Source: Oreocharis arfaki (taxonomy: Eukaryota > Chordata > Aves > Passeriformes > Paramythiidae). From it: 64,000 bases of DNA. This document shows positions 9,790 through 21,700 of the stretch, one piece after another. Positions within the stretch are counted from its first letter, which is position 1, and the number at the start of each line of letters is the position of its first letter. Under the pieces are notes generated by a model. The model ran no database searches. It saw only the letters and a list, made by a program, of their open reading frames with translations, and was not told where the DNA came from. Position numbers and translations under genes: made by a program. The stretch covers positions 456,779 through 520,778 of the forward strand of contig VZRR01011464.1 of the NCBI GenBank assembly GCA_013398015.1, written 5' to 3'.

Positions 9790-12700
9790 GTGAGTCAGGC
9801 CCGGCCGCGGCCCGCCCGCTCGAGCCACCCNNNNNNNNNNNNNNNNNNNNNNNNNNNNNNNNNNNNNNNNNNNNNNNNNNGGGGCGAGGGAGGGAGCGCC
9901 CGGGCGGCCGGTGCCGCCTCACGGCGAGTCCCTTTGTGCAATGTAAGGAAAGGGTGAGCGAACGCTGTCCGAGGTGGGCTGTGCCGTGCTGTGCAGGAAC
10001 TCGGGGCAGTGCGGTGACAGCCAGGCAAGATTCCTGGTCCGCCCCTGAAAAACCCGGATCCCCCGCGCTCCCGACGGGTCAGGGCGCGCCCGGGCACCGG
10101 CGCGGTTGCCGCATGTGTGCGGGTGGCGGGAGCTGCAGCGGGAGGCGTTTGATGGCAAAGCCGTGTTACGATCTGAAAAGCCGCCTGTTTCCAGTAGTGA
10201 ATGCAGAGGAGCGGCCCGCGCTCTAAGGAGCCGGCGGCGGGGAGCGGTGGCCGGTCCCAGCCTCTCCCGGTGCCCCTCCCGCCGGGAACGGCAGCTCCCG
10301 GGGGCTCCTGAGTGGCCGCCCGGCGCCGCTCTGCCCTGCGGGCCGGCTCTCAGCCGGTTTACTGCGCCCAGGAATGGCAAATCCCGCTGCTCTCAACTTT
10401 AGAGTCCGGTGAGGAGTTGCCCATTCGATTCAGGATGTGTAAGGAAGAGGAGAGTCTCGGAGAGCTGCTGGTTTTGGGGGTCCAGGAGAACGAGGGAGGG
10501 CCGGGAGAGTGATACTTAAAATAACTCCTCTGATGTTTGCTTAAAGACTCCGTCAGACCGTACAGGCAACTTTACAAGGCTCCTGTACCCCAAGAGGTTC
10601 TGAGAGCTGTCCTTCTTTTCAGGTGCTCACTTAAAATATTTGAAATGTTTCCTTGCCTCTTACTTAAATCTGTTATTATTACCACCAGGAAAGATCTCTC
10701 CTTACCCTAGCATGGTATGCACCATTGGTAAAGTGGTAGAAAGTTAATAACAGCAATACATAAATGCAATCACAGAATTGTGAAGGCAGTGTCAAGATGC
10801 TACAGTGCATGATGTATGCAACAGTTTAGTACTGGAAATTTGATCATTTAACAACAGAATTCAGTCGCAGTGCTAATTAAAACATATTTAAACATCGAAC
10901 TTCAGTAATTAAATTCAACGCTGTAGTTGAGACATTGTTCTGATATGACAAGAAATAGCAACAGTCATTGGAGCTGACCTAAATTAATGTTTTCTTCTTG
11001 CTCATGTTATAATTAGATTCAGCTTTAAAGAAGACTGTTAATTTGTTCATGGAAAGCTTTTGGAGCTGTTTTAATAGGGAAAGTTAGATCAGGTATAGTT
11101 TCTGCAGTGTGTTCATACAGGCTGTCTAAGATTTCTCTGTCAAAAGCTCAGATATAACAACCTGTTTGAATATATTAGTCTGTGTAGTCTGACATTTTAA
11201 AAGATTTTAAAGAAAGAAGTGACAATATGATACCAGTATTTACAGTAGCATGCATTCCAGTATAATTTCTGTGGAAATTAGGGTGACAGTTAGAGTACAT
11301 GAATGAAACAGGAATTCATTATGAGTTTTCAGATCTTCCTGAGTACCAGTAATGGACAATGGAGACATTTTGAATAAATATTTGTGGAAAGTGTATCCTT
11401 ATGAAGTGATACCTCATCAGTCATCAGATCTGTGTTATCTTCAGGCTAAAAAAAAAAGTTGCCTGGTGAAGTATAATGCAATACACTGAACTCAGAGCAG
11501 AGGGAGTGAGGCAAACAAGTGTAGTCAGGCGATGTCTGAAGTGAGAAAAATTAAGGGCAAGTGTTCTGAAGAGTTAAAGTGAATCACCCCTTGACAGACA
11601 GTCTAATAACATGGACATCAAGTTCCTGTCAGATCTTTTTTAAGATCTGCAGTATGGTCTGATCTCATGCTTGGAAGGCAGCATGTGCAGTTGTGGGACA
11701 GTAACCTTGTCACCTAGATTATTAGTGTAAAGGAAAGAGAGTGTCTCAGTTACCATTTTAGTATTGTTTGGACCTTAGGATGATACCTCAGGATGGCTTT
11801 GGCATCTCAGAATGATACAACTGGTGCAAAGTCTGTGATATTTACAGGTGACTTTTTAATGCTGTTCATTGGTTCTCACATATCTCTAAAATTAATTGTC
11901 TGGGCTTTCAGGTTCTTAATATAGGCTAAGTTGTAGGAAGCAGTTTTTCTTGATAAATGGGACTTCAGAATCACTTCAAATTTTAGAATGTGAAAAGGGG
12001 TTGGTTCTTTTCTGAAACTGTTGTCGTCCTTTTCATTGGAACAGGAATTATTTCTTTAAAGCCTTAAAACTGTGAATATTTTTAATGGGTATCTGCCATT
12101 AGACCTCTGATTTTAGGCTATGAAGCCTGCTAGCTTGTCAGAAACTGTCACATTAGGACTAAAGAACCTGTGTCCTTCAAAGATCAGGAAAACAGGGGTC
12201 ATTGAAGGCAGTTCTCGGGTAAGTTTCAATGTGTGTTGGAGCCTGATGTTTTCCAGTGCCTGGTACTGTTGTAATTATAAATTGCCATTAATTTTTTTTC
12301 CCAAGACACTCAGTGCATTTTCTTAATCAGCTGGAGCATTCATGAGCATTTGTGTTGCTTCATTCAATTCCTCTGCTCCATCTCTGACTTTATCTTTGCC
12401 TTCTTTATGTTCTCAACTTCCATGTATCTTAATGCTGGGACAGTGTCTCTCTGAGTGACCCACGTCTTGGCCTCAATGCACGACAGAGAAAGAAACCAAT
12501 CAGAGTCACAGGTTTTATCCATAGTGGTGATTTTAGGAGTTTTGTAGTCAAGAAAAAACCCTCACAAATAGCATTTCTCCAATCCTGTTTTGTATCTTTT
12601 TGCATTTATTCCTTTTCTCATCTGGACCAAATTACCGTTAGGCCACTTTCTCATCTGCTGCAGTCCCATTAATATTTTTAAGCCTCAGAATACTCATGGT

Positions 12701-15700
12701 TTGGTCATGGGGGCCTTCACTGTTTTCAGTGGGATAAACATGACCGCTGGTCATATCATGCCACACATTCAGGGTATGGCAGTTGTCCCTGGATAACTTT
12801 CAGTAAGCTGCGGAGTGCTGCGGGGCTGTGGATCTCAGCCTGGGAATCCTGCCCTTAGGGTTTGCCTGAGTGCATCAATACTAAGATGGTCCCTAAGTAA
12901 TGCCAGCTCTTAGAGATACCATAGCGGGAAATACCAAAGAGGAAATACAAAACCTTGTAAAATTATTTGCTTATTTTTTTGTAATTTATTTATGTCACTT
13001 GGGATCAAGAGTTTGACTTTGGTCTCACATGTGTGTAGCTCCTTGAAGGATTGGTGTGTCGCTTGAAAATTACCAGTTCTTACCTTGAAAGAAACAAACA
13101 GGCATTTCAACACGCTTTGTTCATGAAGACAATTCCACATGGCATCTTTCATAAAAGAAAACAATGGCAATGTATGAGGACTGTGCTGCAGATAAAGCAA
13201 ACCCAAATACACATTGAAACTTACTTGAAAACAAACTTCAGAATGTACTGCTTGGTCTCATCTTTCCCTTGAACACACTGAGAACTTCTTTTCCTTGTAT
13301 TTCATGTCCGTCATCCAACACAGGCATCAGTGGAAGCATCTGGGAAAGTAAAGTACTTTTGGGAACTGGGAACAATATCTTATTTTCAAAACTGTCAGAG
13401 CCTAACTTAGGGTTAGGTAAGTTAAAGAAATGCAGGGCAATGAAACATACATTTCCATCACAGTACCTACTTTAGGAAACCAGGTAAGCAGAAATCCACC
13501 TGAATTAGCTGGGGTGAACTACAGGGGAGGACGGGGAGTAGACAGGTATGTCATTGGTTTGGCCTGTGCTCACGGGCACATTGGTGGGTAGAGGGCAAGG
13601 CAGGAGGAATTAAGCAGCAGTTTTCATGAATTTAAAGTGAATCTATGTTTAAGATGACGTAAAGAAGCAGGTAAGTGCTTTTTGCTGTGTCTGCTCTGCC
13701 CTAGGCAGTGCTATCCCAGAAATACTGTCTGTTTAAGGGTATGTGGCATCCATATGACCCTTGGATGTCTGTTCTCAGGGAGCTGGAGCTGTGGCCAGAT
13801 CTTACTTCTTGTGCAGGAAGTGTCATTGGGGCCCTGTGTGGAAGTACCGAAATTTGTTGGGAGCTTTTTTCCATCATCATTGCAAGGAGAGACTAGCTGG
13901 ATACTTAGTCTATCCATATGGCAGATAAAACATGTTCTGCCAAGGCACTGCAAGTGTCAGGGCCATTTGAGGTTCACCCTTGCAATCCCAGCACTGCTCC
14001 AAAGCCCAGATTTACTTCTGTAGTGTAGTGCAGATTCAGAGGCTGTCATGACCTGCTTTTGCAGGTCAATAGGAATTAGGTATTAAGTTATCTTGGGGCC
14101 ACTGAATCGACAATACTTTGGAGAGTGAGACTCATGTACAACCGAAGATGACAGATCTCACATAATTTTAGGTATCAGCTGCTTTAGCCATTTTGTTTAT
14201 TTTCTTGATTTTTTTAGAAGAAATGAGAGTATATGAATTCAGATTTTTTTCAAATTATTCAAGTACATTTGAAAAACACTGTTTTTTTATTTTATTGAAG
14301 AGTAAAGGAGAACATTTTAGTGTTTTCATACGCTGCAACTGTACAATGGTTCAAGGAGTCAGTCTACTCCTTTAGACAATTTCCTTGTTGCTGCTGTTAA
14401 GCAATGAACTCAAACACAAAATCTGAAATAATTGCAATGAAAGTGTGCATGCCTTGGATTCCTGTATTTTCATCCCTTCATATTTGCAAAGAATGTTTTA
14501 AGAGGTTCTGATGCAACCTCTAGAATCATTTCAGGATTTTATTTCTTTGAACTTTCATAGATCTCCATATTCATCTTTCCTATATCACTGGAAGGTATAT
14601 GCAATTTTAATCAGAGGAGCCAATGATTAGTGTAGGGGGAGTTTATTGTGCTTAAAAAGTGTCCCATGCATCTGTTTCTCTCTCACGTGGTGTTATGACA
14701 GGGGGTCTGCCATCTGTTTACTTCAATGTGGAATTAAGCATAAATAAGTATGTAAATAGCCTTACATTTAAGGAACCCAGAATTACTTTATTTGACTAAG
14801 TATTTATTTGGTCCTTTAGAAGTTCGAGTTTTGTTCTGGATTAATTTTCATTTTTATAAGTGTTCGCTACTATGTATGGGAACAGACCCATAAAAACGTG
14901 CCAAGTGAGGTTTGTGCTTGGGGACATGTAGCAATTTTTGCTGCACTTAAAAAAAAAAAAAATTGCCCATAGACATGAAAAATCTGCTTAGATTTCCCTT
15001 TATTACATCAGAGGACATGCAGTTTATATACATTTGGAAATGCTACAGTTTCTGCAAAAACATGTTGCAGTACATATTTGCCAGATACACAGAACTGCAG
15101 ATATTTTTTCAGGAGTCAGAAATGACACCTAAACACAGGGAGAAAAGATGACATTCTATATATTGCATTCTGTGCTTGCAAATGCAAAGATATTTTAGAA
15201 ACAGTTTTTATGAGGATAATATTACCAACTTCTTAAACTGTACTGTTGCCAGTACTACAAAGGTTTGTATCATATCTTTAAAAAGGAGTGGAAAAATATT
15301 GTAAATAGATTCTCTCTGCTCCTTCCTCAGGAACATAGACAACATTATAATATATGTATGAAATGTAAAAAGAGCTCAGCACATGTGTGGATGTGGAGCA
15401 GAAGAAATACAGAATTAGGAGGCAAGTACTGACTACACAGGCAAGAATGCTTGTAGTAAATACCCACATATCCACAATCATGCACAAACGTTTAGTACAG
15501 CCAGAACTGCCTATCCCAGTGCGTCTTTTGTTTCCATGTAATCTGCTATCCTGCTTTACACACATATAAACAGATGGTATAAGGTGAAAACCTCTTGAGA
15601 AAGGCACTGGATTAATCAGGGATCTTGTAGAGAAGCTCATTGCACTCCCTGTGGGAAAATAGATCTTCCCAGGGTTTTTCTGCTGACAGCTGAGGAGCTG

Positions 15701-18700
15701 CAGAATACATGTCTCCTGTGCAGGAGGAAGAAAAGGGTTGGGGGTTTTTTTGCTTCTTCATAGCTCTCTTTCTGAGTTATGGGTTATACAAAATGCTGTC
15801 CTACATCTGGCATGAAGTAATTGATAAAGTATCTCTATAAAGAAGCACAAGTAGAGACTGATTATTCGGCCAAATTCACTCAATACCTTAGCTATATAAC
15901 TAAGTTGCTTTCAGAAGATTAACCCTTGCCTGTGTTAGAGCAGAGTTGGGCTCTTTTAGCCATTTATCAGGTGTATAGCTGATATGAATTTGCAGATGAC
16001 ACTAAGTAGGGTGGGAGTGTTGATCTGCTTGAGGGTAGGAAGGATCTACAGAGAGAACTGGACAGACTCATCAATGGGCTGAGGACATCTGCAGGAGCTC
16101 AATGAGGGGAAGTGCCGCGTCCTGCACCTAGGTCACAACAACCCCATGCAACATTACAGGCTGGGGGAGGAGTCGCTTGAGAGCTGCCCAGCAGAAAGGA
16201 ACCAGGGGGTGCTGGTTGCCAGCCAGCTGTGCCCAGGTGGCCAAGAAGGCCAATGGCACCTGGCCTATATCAGCAATAGTGTGGCCAGCAGGACCAGGGC
16301 AGTGATTGTCACCCTTACTCAGTGCTGGTGAGGCCACACCTTGAGCACTGTGTCCAGTTCTGGGCCCCTCACTTCAAAAGAGATACTGAGGTGCTGGAGT
16401 GTATCCAGAGAAGGGCAACGAGAGTTGTGAAGGGTCTGGAATGTGTCCTGTGAGGAATGGCTGAGGGAGCTGGGTTTGTGTAGTCTTGAGAAGAGGAGGC
16501 TCAGGGGGAAGCTCATCGCTCCCTACAACTGCCTGAAAGGAGGGTGTAGTGAGGTAGGAGCTGCTCTCTTCTGCTGTGCCTGCAGTGAGAGGACCAGAGG
16601 AAATGGCCATAAGCTGAGACAGAGGAGATTCAGATTAGATATTAGAAAAAAAAATTTAGGGTGGTCAGACATTGGAATAGGTTGCCCAGGGATGTATGGA
16701 GTCACCATCCCTGGAGCTGTTCAAGAGGCGTCTGGATCTGGTGCTGGGTAGTGTGGTTTGGTGGTTTAGGGGCTGCAGTGGTAGTGCTGGGTTGACAGTT
16801 GGACTGGATGATCTTAAAGCTCTCTTCCAACTTTAATGATTCTGCGATTCTATACAGTAATGTACAAGTAAGAAGAAATGCTTAACAGACATTCAAAGCA
16901 TAGGAGCTGACATTATCGCTAGTTTCTGAATTGATCAGCAGAAGATCAGATCAGAGTGGCATTAGGACAGTGGTTACACATTTCTGGTCTGTTGACCATG
17001 GCCAACCTTCAGGATTACTCCTGGGCCAGCAAGCACGAGCCACTGGGCATTGAGTTGCAAATGCCCCACAACCAGTGTGGTTCTTTGCGATGGTGTCTGC
17101 AGCTGACAGTTGGCAATCAGTGCCCCTTTGAAGGAGCCACAAGTTTCTTTATCCTGGAATGCTGCATATCCTTCCCCAGTGCTGGGATATCTGGCAGCTT
17201 TCCTGTCTGTTGCCATCAGGACAGGAGAACATCCAGGCTTATGGGCTGCACAGTGCCCTAGCTGCAGTTTGCTCTTTCAGTGAGTCCTGCCTGGCACGCA
17301 GTGCTCCTTCCAGCTGTGCCAGGGGAACAGGCTTAAGTGGATAAGTTGCCGCATTTTGCTTCCACCTGGTGTTCAGGGAGGTAGAGGTGCTTCATCGGCA
17401 ACTCTTTCACTTGAACTCTGCTTGGCTTGGGGCCCACCCTGCCTCTAGGATGATTTTGTTTTCTAAATAATGTGTTCCAGTTCAGTCAAAAGTCATGGCT
17501 GTCATGCAGGAATCTTGTCACAAAATTATGTGGCCTTTTGCAAACATTAGACTAGATTACGTAATAGTTGTTCTAGTTTCATAATTTATGAATCTCTACA
17601 TATATACATCATTGTGCTTCTTGAAAAGGCAGTGGAAGCTGCTTTTCTTCTGCAGTATCTTCAATTTCTAATTGTATTTTGCACTTAATCATTACTGACT
17701 TAATACTAATGATTAGCAAAGTATATTTGATTGAAGGTAAAGCCCAGAAAGAGCAACTAAGATAATCTGAAATGCTTGCAATCAGAATGCTGAAGTTATT
17801 GTTCTTAAAAGGTTCATTTGCCATATTTTTAGTTTACATCCACCTCCCTGAGTCAGCAGAACTGTGGGAGAACAGGCTAGATGATTTTTGATTCTGGCAT
17901 TAATATTAGAACTGTTTGTGAAAAGTTTACCAGGAGACAACCACCAGTAAGATTCAATTACAACTTAGATGCTCATAAATTTACCTGTTTGGGTCAAGGT
18001 TACTGTCCCAAACAGGTAGGAGACAACATGGTTTTCATTTCTGACAATGTTTGCTCCCTGAACCTCTTAAGAGAAGGCCTTGGTAGTCCTTAACACAGTC
18101 TTTCCACTTACAAGAAGTTCATACCTCAAAAACTTGGCACATATTTTTAGTTACTTTTCAATAGTTTTGATAGGTTTTTCCTTAAATATTCCTTGAAACT
18201 GATGTCAGTGTTTCCTGTTCTGTAATTATTGTTTCCCAACATCAGGAGCAGGTTCCCAAAATAATCGTTCCTCATATGAGTAGACCTTATCCACATGATT
18301 TGTTCCACCTACCTGTTGAAATCACCTACCTGTTTTAAATACTGCCTCTGAGACAAAAGGTGGTTACAGCATCAGATCTCCCACAGAATTTCCCTGCCAG
18401 TTTAATTCTTTCATTAGCACATGCCCAGCCTGCTTTGTCAAGTGTCACCTCTGTAGCTGTACCGGTTCATGATCTGAAATTTAACTGACCTTTTGGGAAG
18501 AATGATGCTTCACGGCATAGAATTTTAATGGTTTATTAACAAAAAAACTCCAATTGGGATACCCACAATACAAAGACGCAGCACCTAGTGCGAGGCACAC
18601 AGTCAGGGGCTGTACAGCTACCTTTATAGTGTCAATCAAGGGGCATGGATACACTTATCCAGTCACGAGTTCTGAGGTTCCCAGCCCGCCCTCCTTTATC

Positions 18701-21700
18701 TGCTCACTTAGGGCAGGCTCTACCTGGGTCCACCCACTTGGAGCATGCTCAGCCTCGAGATCGGGAGGGATCTCATCTTGATTGACGTCCTGATTGACAC
18801 TATACATAAAACTTTCTGGAAAGTCCCCATAAACCTTTGTCGGCCGTTTTGTCCATAGTCCCCTATACTAGAAATTATAATAATTGAACATCCTTAACTA
18901 ATTATGATAATGGGAACCTTTGTCCACTATAACAAGGGCATTATGACAACAAGGGGGAAGGTACAAAGAAGGGGAACATTACAACAGTAACCAGAACATT
19001 GTAACATACAATCTAATCTAGCTATAACTCATAACTCATTCAATATAACAGGCGCAATTAACCGCTCAACTCATTAATGTATCGCACTTAATTTCTTAAC
19101 TTCATTAACCATAAGTTAATATACGAAAGCCAACTTCACCTTTTGCCATTTGTAACACTTTGTTGATGGCAAAATCTTAGATGACAATACAACTTTCTCG
19201 TTACCAAGAGGAGAGAAGATAGTGTAATTGTGTGACTTAAAAAAAAAAAAAAAAGTAGTAGCTCCTTCCATTAGCTGTGTTTCTTGGAGTGATCCTGCAG
19301 GCAGAGTTATAATGGCAGGTGCACTATGGCATGGATGGGTCTACATTTGCCTACTTAAAAGAATGTTTCTGCCTTCCTTGCTGCTGTGTAAAAAACCCAA
19401 CCCAGCTACTAAACATACAGAAAGCAAGCAAACAATAACACAACAGGCTGTAAATAAGGGTGTGGAGGTGCTTGAACAAGTGTTCTTGACCTCTTATTTC
19501 AGTGGTAGGACTCTTCTGCCTCTACAAATCACCAACAACTTCCCTTTTAATCATTAGAAACACAACCATGAGTGTTTATCTTATGCCTAGGAGGTAAGTT
19601 AAATGGCTACAGTAGGCTAACAGACTGTGAAAAATGATAATAAAAGGGCAGCATCAAGATACACCTGAAAATAAGCTGCTTCTAGCTGTCATGTAGGGTT
19701 TCTTCGTGAAGTGTCCTGGCCCCAGAACCAGCTCAGGGCTGCCAGCCACACTGTGCCCTCTCCTCTGGGTTATTGTCTCACCAAATAGAGAGAGTCATGG
19801 GTTCCAAAGACATTGCTGGTGCAAATGGAGCTGTGAGGCACTTGGTGGGAAAGCCCCTATTATCTACCTTCCATCTTTTAATGTCCTGAAGGTTATTGAA
19901 CATCATTCCATTATTTTGCAAATTTCCTAGAAAGCAAGTAAGACGTAGTTTAAACTTCTTGTAGAATGAACAGCTTCTCATATGCACAGGTTACTAAATA
20001 TGATGGTTTCGCATACCTTCATTTTACTGAATGCTGTGTCTTCATTTCCAGGGAACTCCTATTGCAAGAGCTTTTTATCATCTAAAGTAAATATCATTGA
20101 TAAGTCCTAACATTACAATGACCTCTCAATTTGTGACATATAATTAGCTTTCTGTCACATATTACTAGAGGATGGTGCAGGTCTCAGGAGTTTACCTTGG
20201 TCCAAAATACAAGGTTAATTTCACTTGCTTGACTAATTGCAAAATGTAAATGGCTAGAATATAAGGAAGGCAGAGATGAAGGGAAAAAGCCTGTCAGAGA
20301 AAGACAGAAGTACAAAGTCTTTGTCTAACCATCTGATTACAGGCAAAACTATAGTAAACTTCCAAAAGTACTTTAATGGATTAACCAAAATGAAAAAGCT
20401 GCTATATAAATTACTTGCTGTCTTCTCACAATTCTAGTTATTACTGTCAAGAAACTGGAAAGAATACAAGCAATTATATGCAAACTGAAAAGGTTTGATA
20501 AATTATTTCTGGGTTTTAATAATTTCTTGAAAAATTTGATCTTATGGGCTTATATACAAACCAAATGGTCTCGTTTTACTCATAAGATGTTTTTGTTAAG
20601 CTTAGCAATAATTTTTCTAGGACAGATAAAACAGTAGTGAGTAGTCATTTGGAAGCTATTGCTGTAGATTTCCTTCGATCTGTCAGCACATCGTGTTTAT
20701 ACATTTCTCTATATGGCTTTGATAGAATATGGCTGATTTTAGTCTATTGCATTTGATGTGTTTTCATATCCAGTAACTGAGAGGTCAGACAGTAAAGGGA
20801 ATATTGACAGGTCTGGTTCTAAGCCCTGATCTGTGAAGTGAGCCGAGACTGAAAGAAAAATCTCAGTGTTGCGAAGGTGGTTACATGGATGAAAAGCACC
20901 ACTGTGTTTGCCTGGGGGGAAAAAGAGATATCTTCCTGCAAACCAGGCCTATTTTCTTCAAATAACCTCCAAGGAAACAACCTCTGCCAAGCTAGGAGCT
21001 GATTACCAGTTGCAGGCCTCAGACCACAGCCATTATTGTTTTAACATTTCTGCCTTCCTCTTTATCTCAGCAGGAACCAGGCTGTATGGGCTGCCGTGTA
21101 ACTTGACCTTGCTTGGAGATAAAAAGACAGATTAGCACCCAGCAATAGCAAAGCCAGAAGCAAAAAGACAGTATTTAGAAAATAAAGGAAAGAGCTGGCA
21201 CTGTATGATTATGTGTAATGTTCTACACTGTGCAGCGTGGGTGGCCTGATGAACAGTTCCCATCCATGAAACCCAGACAGAAACTTGGTCATGGTTTCTC
21301 CATTTTTAACCTTGTCTGTGCAGAGATGCTGTGATTTTAATCATGAAGATGCTAATGATAATGATTTCCGTTAACATTTGGAGAGTATGGCAAAAAGAAA
21401 GGAAAGAAAAACGGAAAGGAAAAGAAGAAACCTACATAAAATTGAATGACTTGCAGTAAACAAAAATGCAAATCAGCAGAAAAACCTGGATATGAATCTT
21501 TAAGTTTTTGTTGTTGTTCTACTACTGTCCTCTGAGCTTTCCATGCAACAAACCAGTCAGGCCAGAGATCAGCAGCAATTAGGCATGACATGTCCTGAAG
21601 TGTCTCAGGGATGCTAAAGAATGCTAAATGCTCAGTAATTAATCGTTCAGCATCAAAACTCTGAAAAAACAGTGTCAAGGCAAGAAGAGACTCTGTTACA

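Larger units (their letters stand above)
8570..10400 (+). promoter_or_regulatory. PCYT1B: CpG island around the PCYT1B first exon
   Basis: GC content and CpG frequency rise sharply from about 8570 and fall after about 10400. They contrast with AT-rich sequence on both sides. The island encloses the first coding exon (9688-9789), two GC boxes, a CR1 insertion (about 8890-9455) and an assembly gap. CpG-island promoters are typical of widely expressed vertebrate genes. No transcription start can be read directly. Confidence 0.8.
18500..19150 (-). mobile_element. Antisense LTR of an avian endogenous retrovirus (approximate ends)
   Basis: On the - strand the block reads as U3-R-U5: a long AT-rich U3, a CRE-like TGACGTC core (18783-18789 on +), a kappa-B decamer (18818-18827), a TATA box (TATAAAGG, + positions 18621-18628) and an AATAAA signal (18532-18537). 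The TATA-to-poly(A) spacing of about 90 bases fits a short R region. Coding sequence of gag, pol or env is absent, so it is a probable solo LTR. Ends and subfamily are uncertain. Confidence 0.65.

Noticed and set aside
9395..9957. Long overlapping frames on both strands across the first PCYT1B exon and the N run
   Set aside because: They read through the gap and the splice donor. Only the 9688-9789 part is supported by homology.
15278..15640. 120-residue - frame with hydrophobic segments in intron 1
   Set aside because: AT-rich chance frame; the hydrophobic stretches follow from T-rich codons and there is no recognised family.
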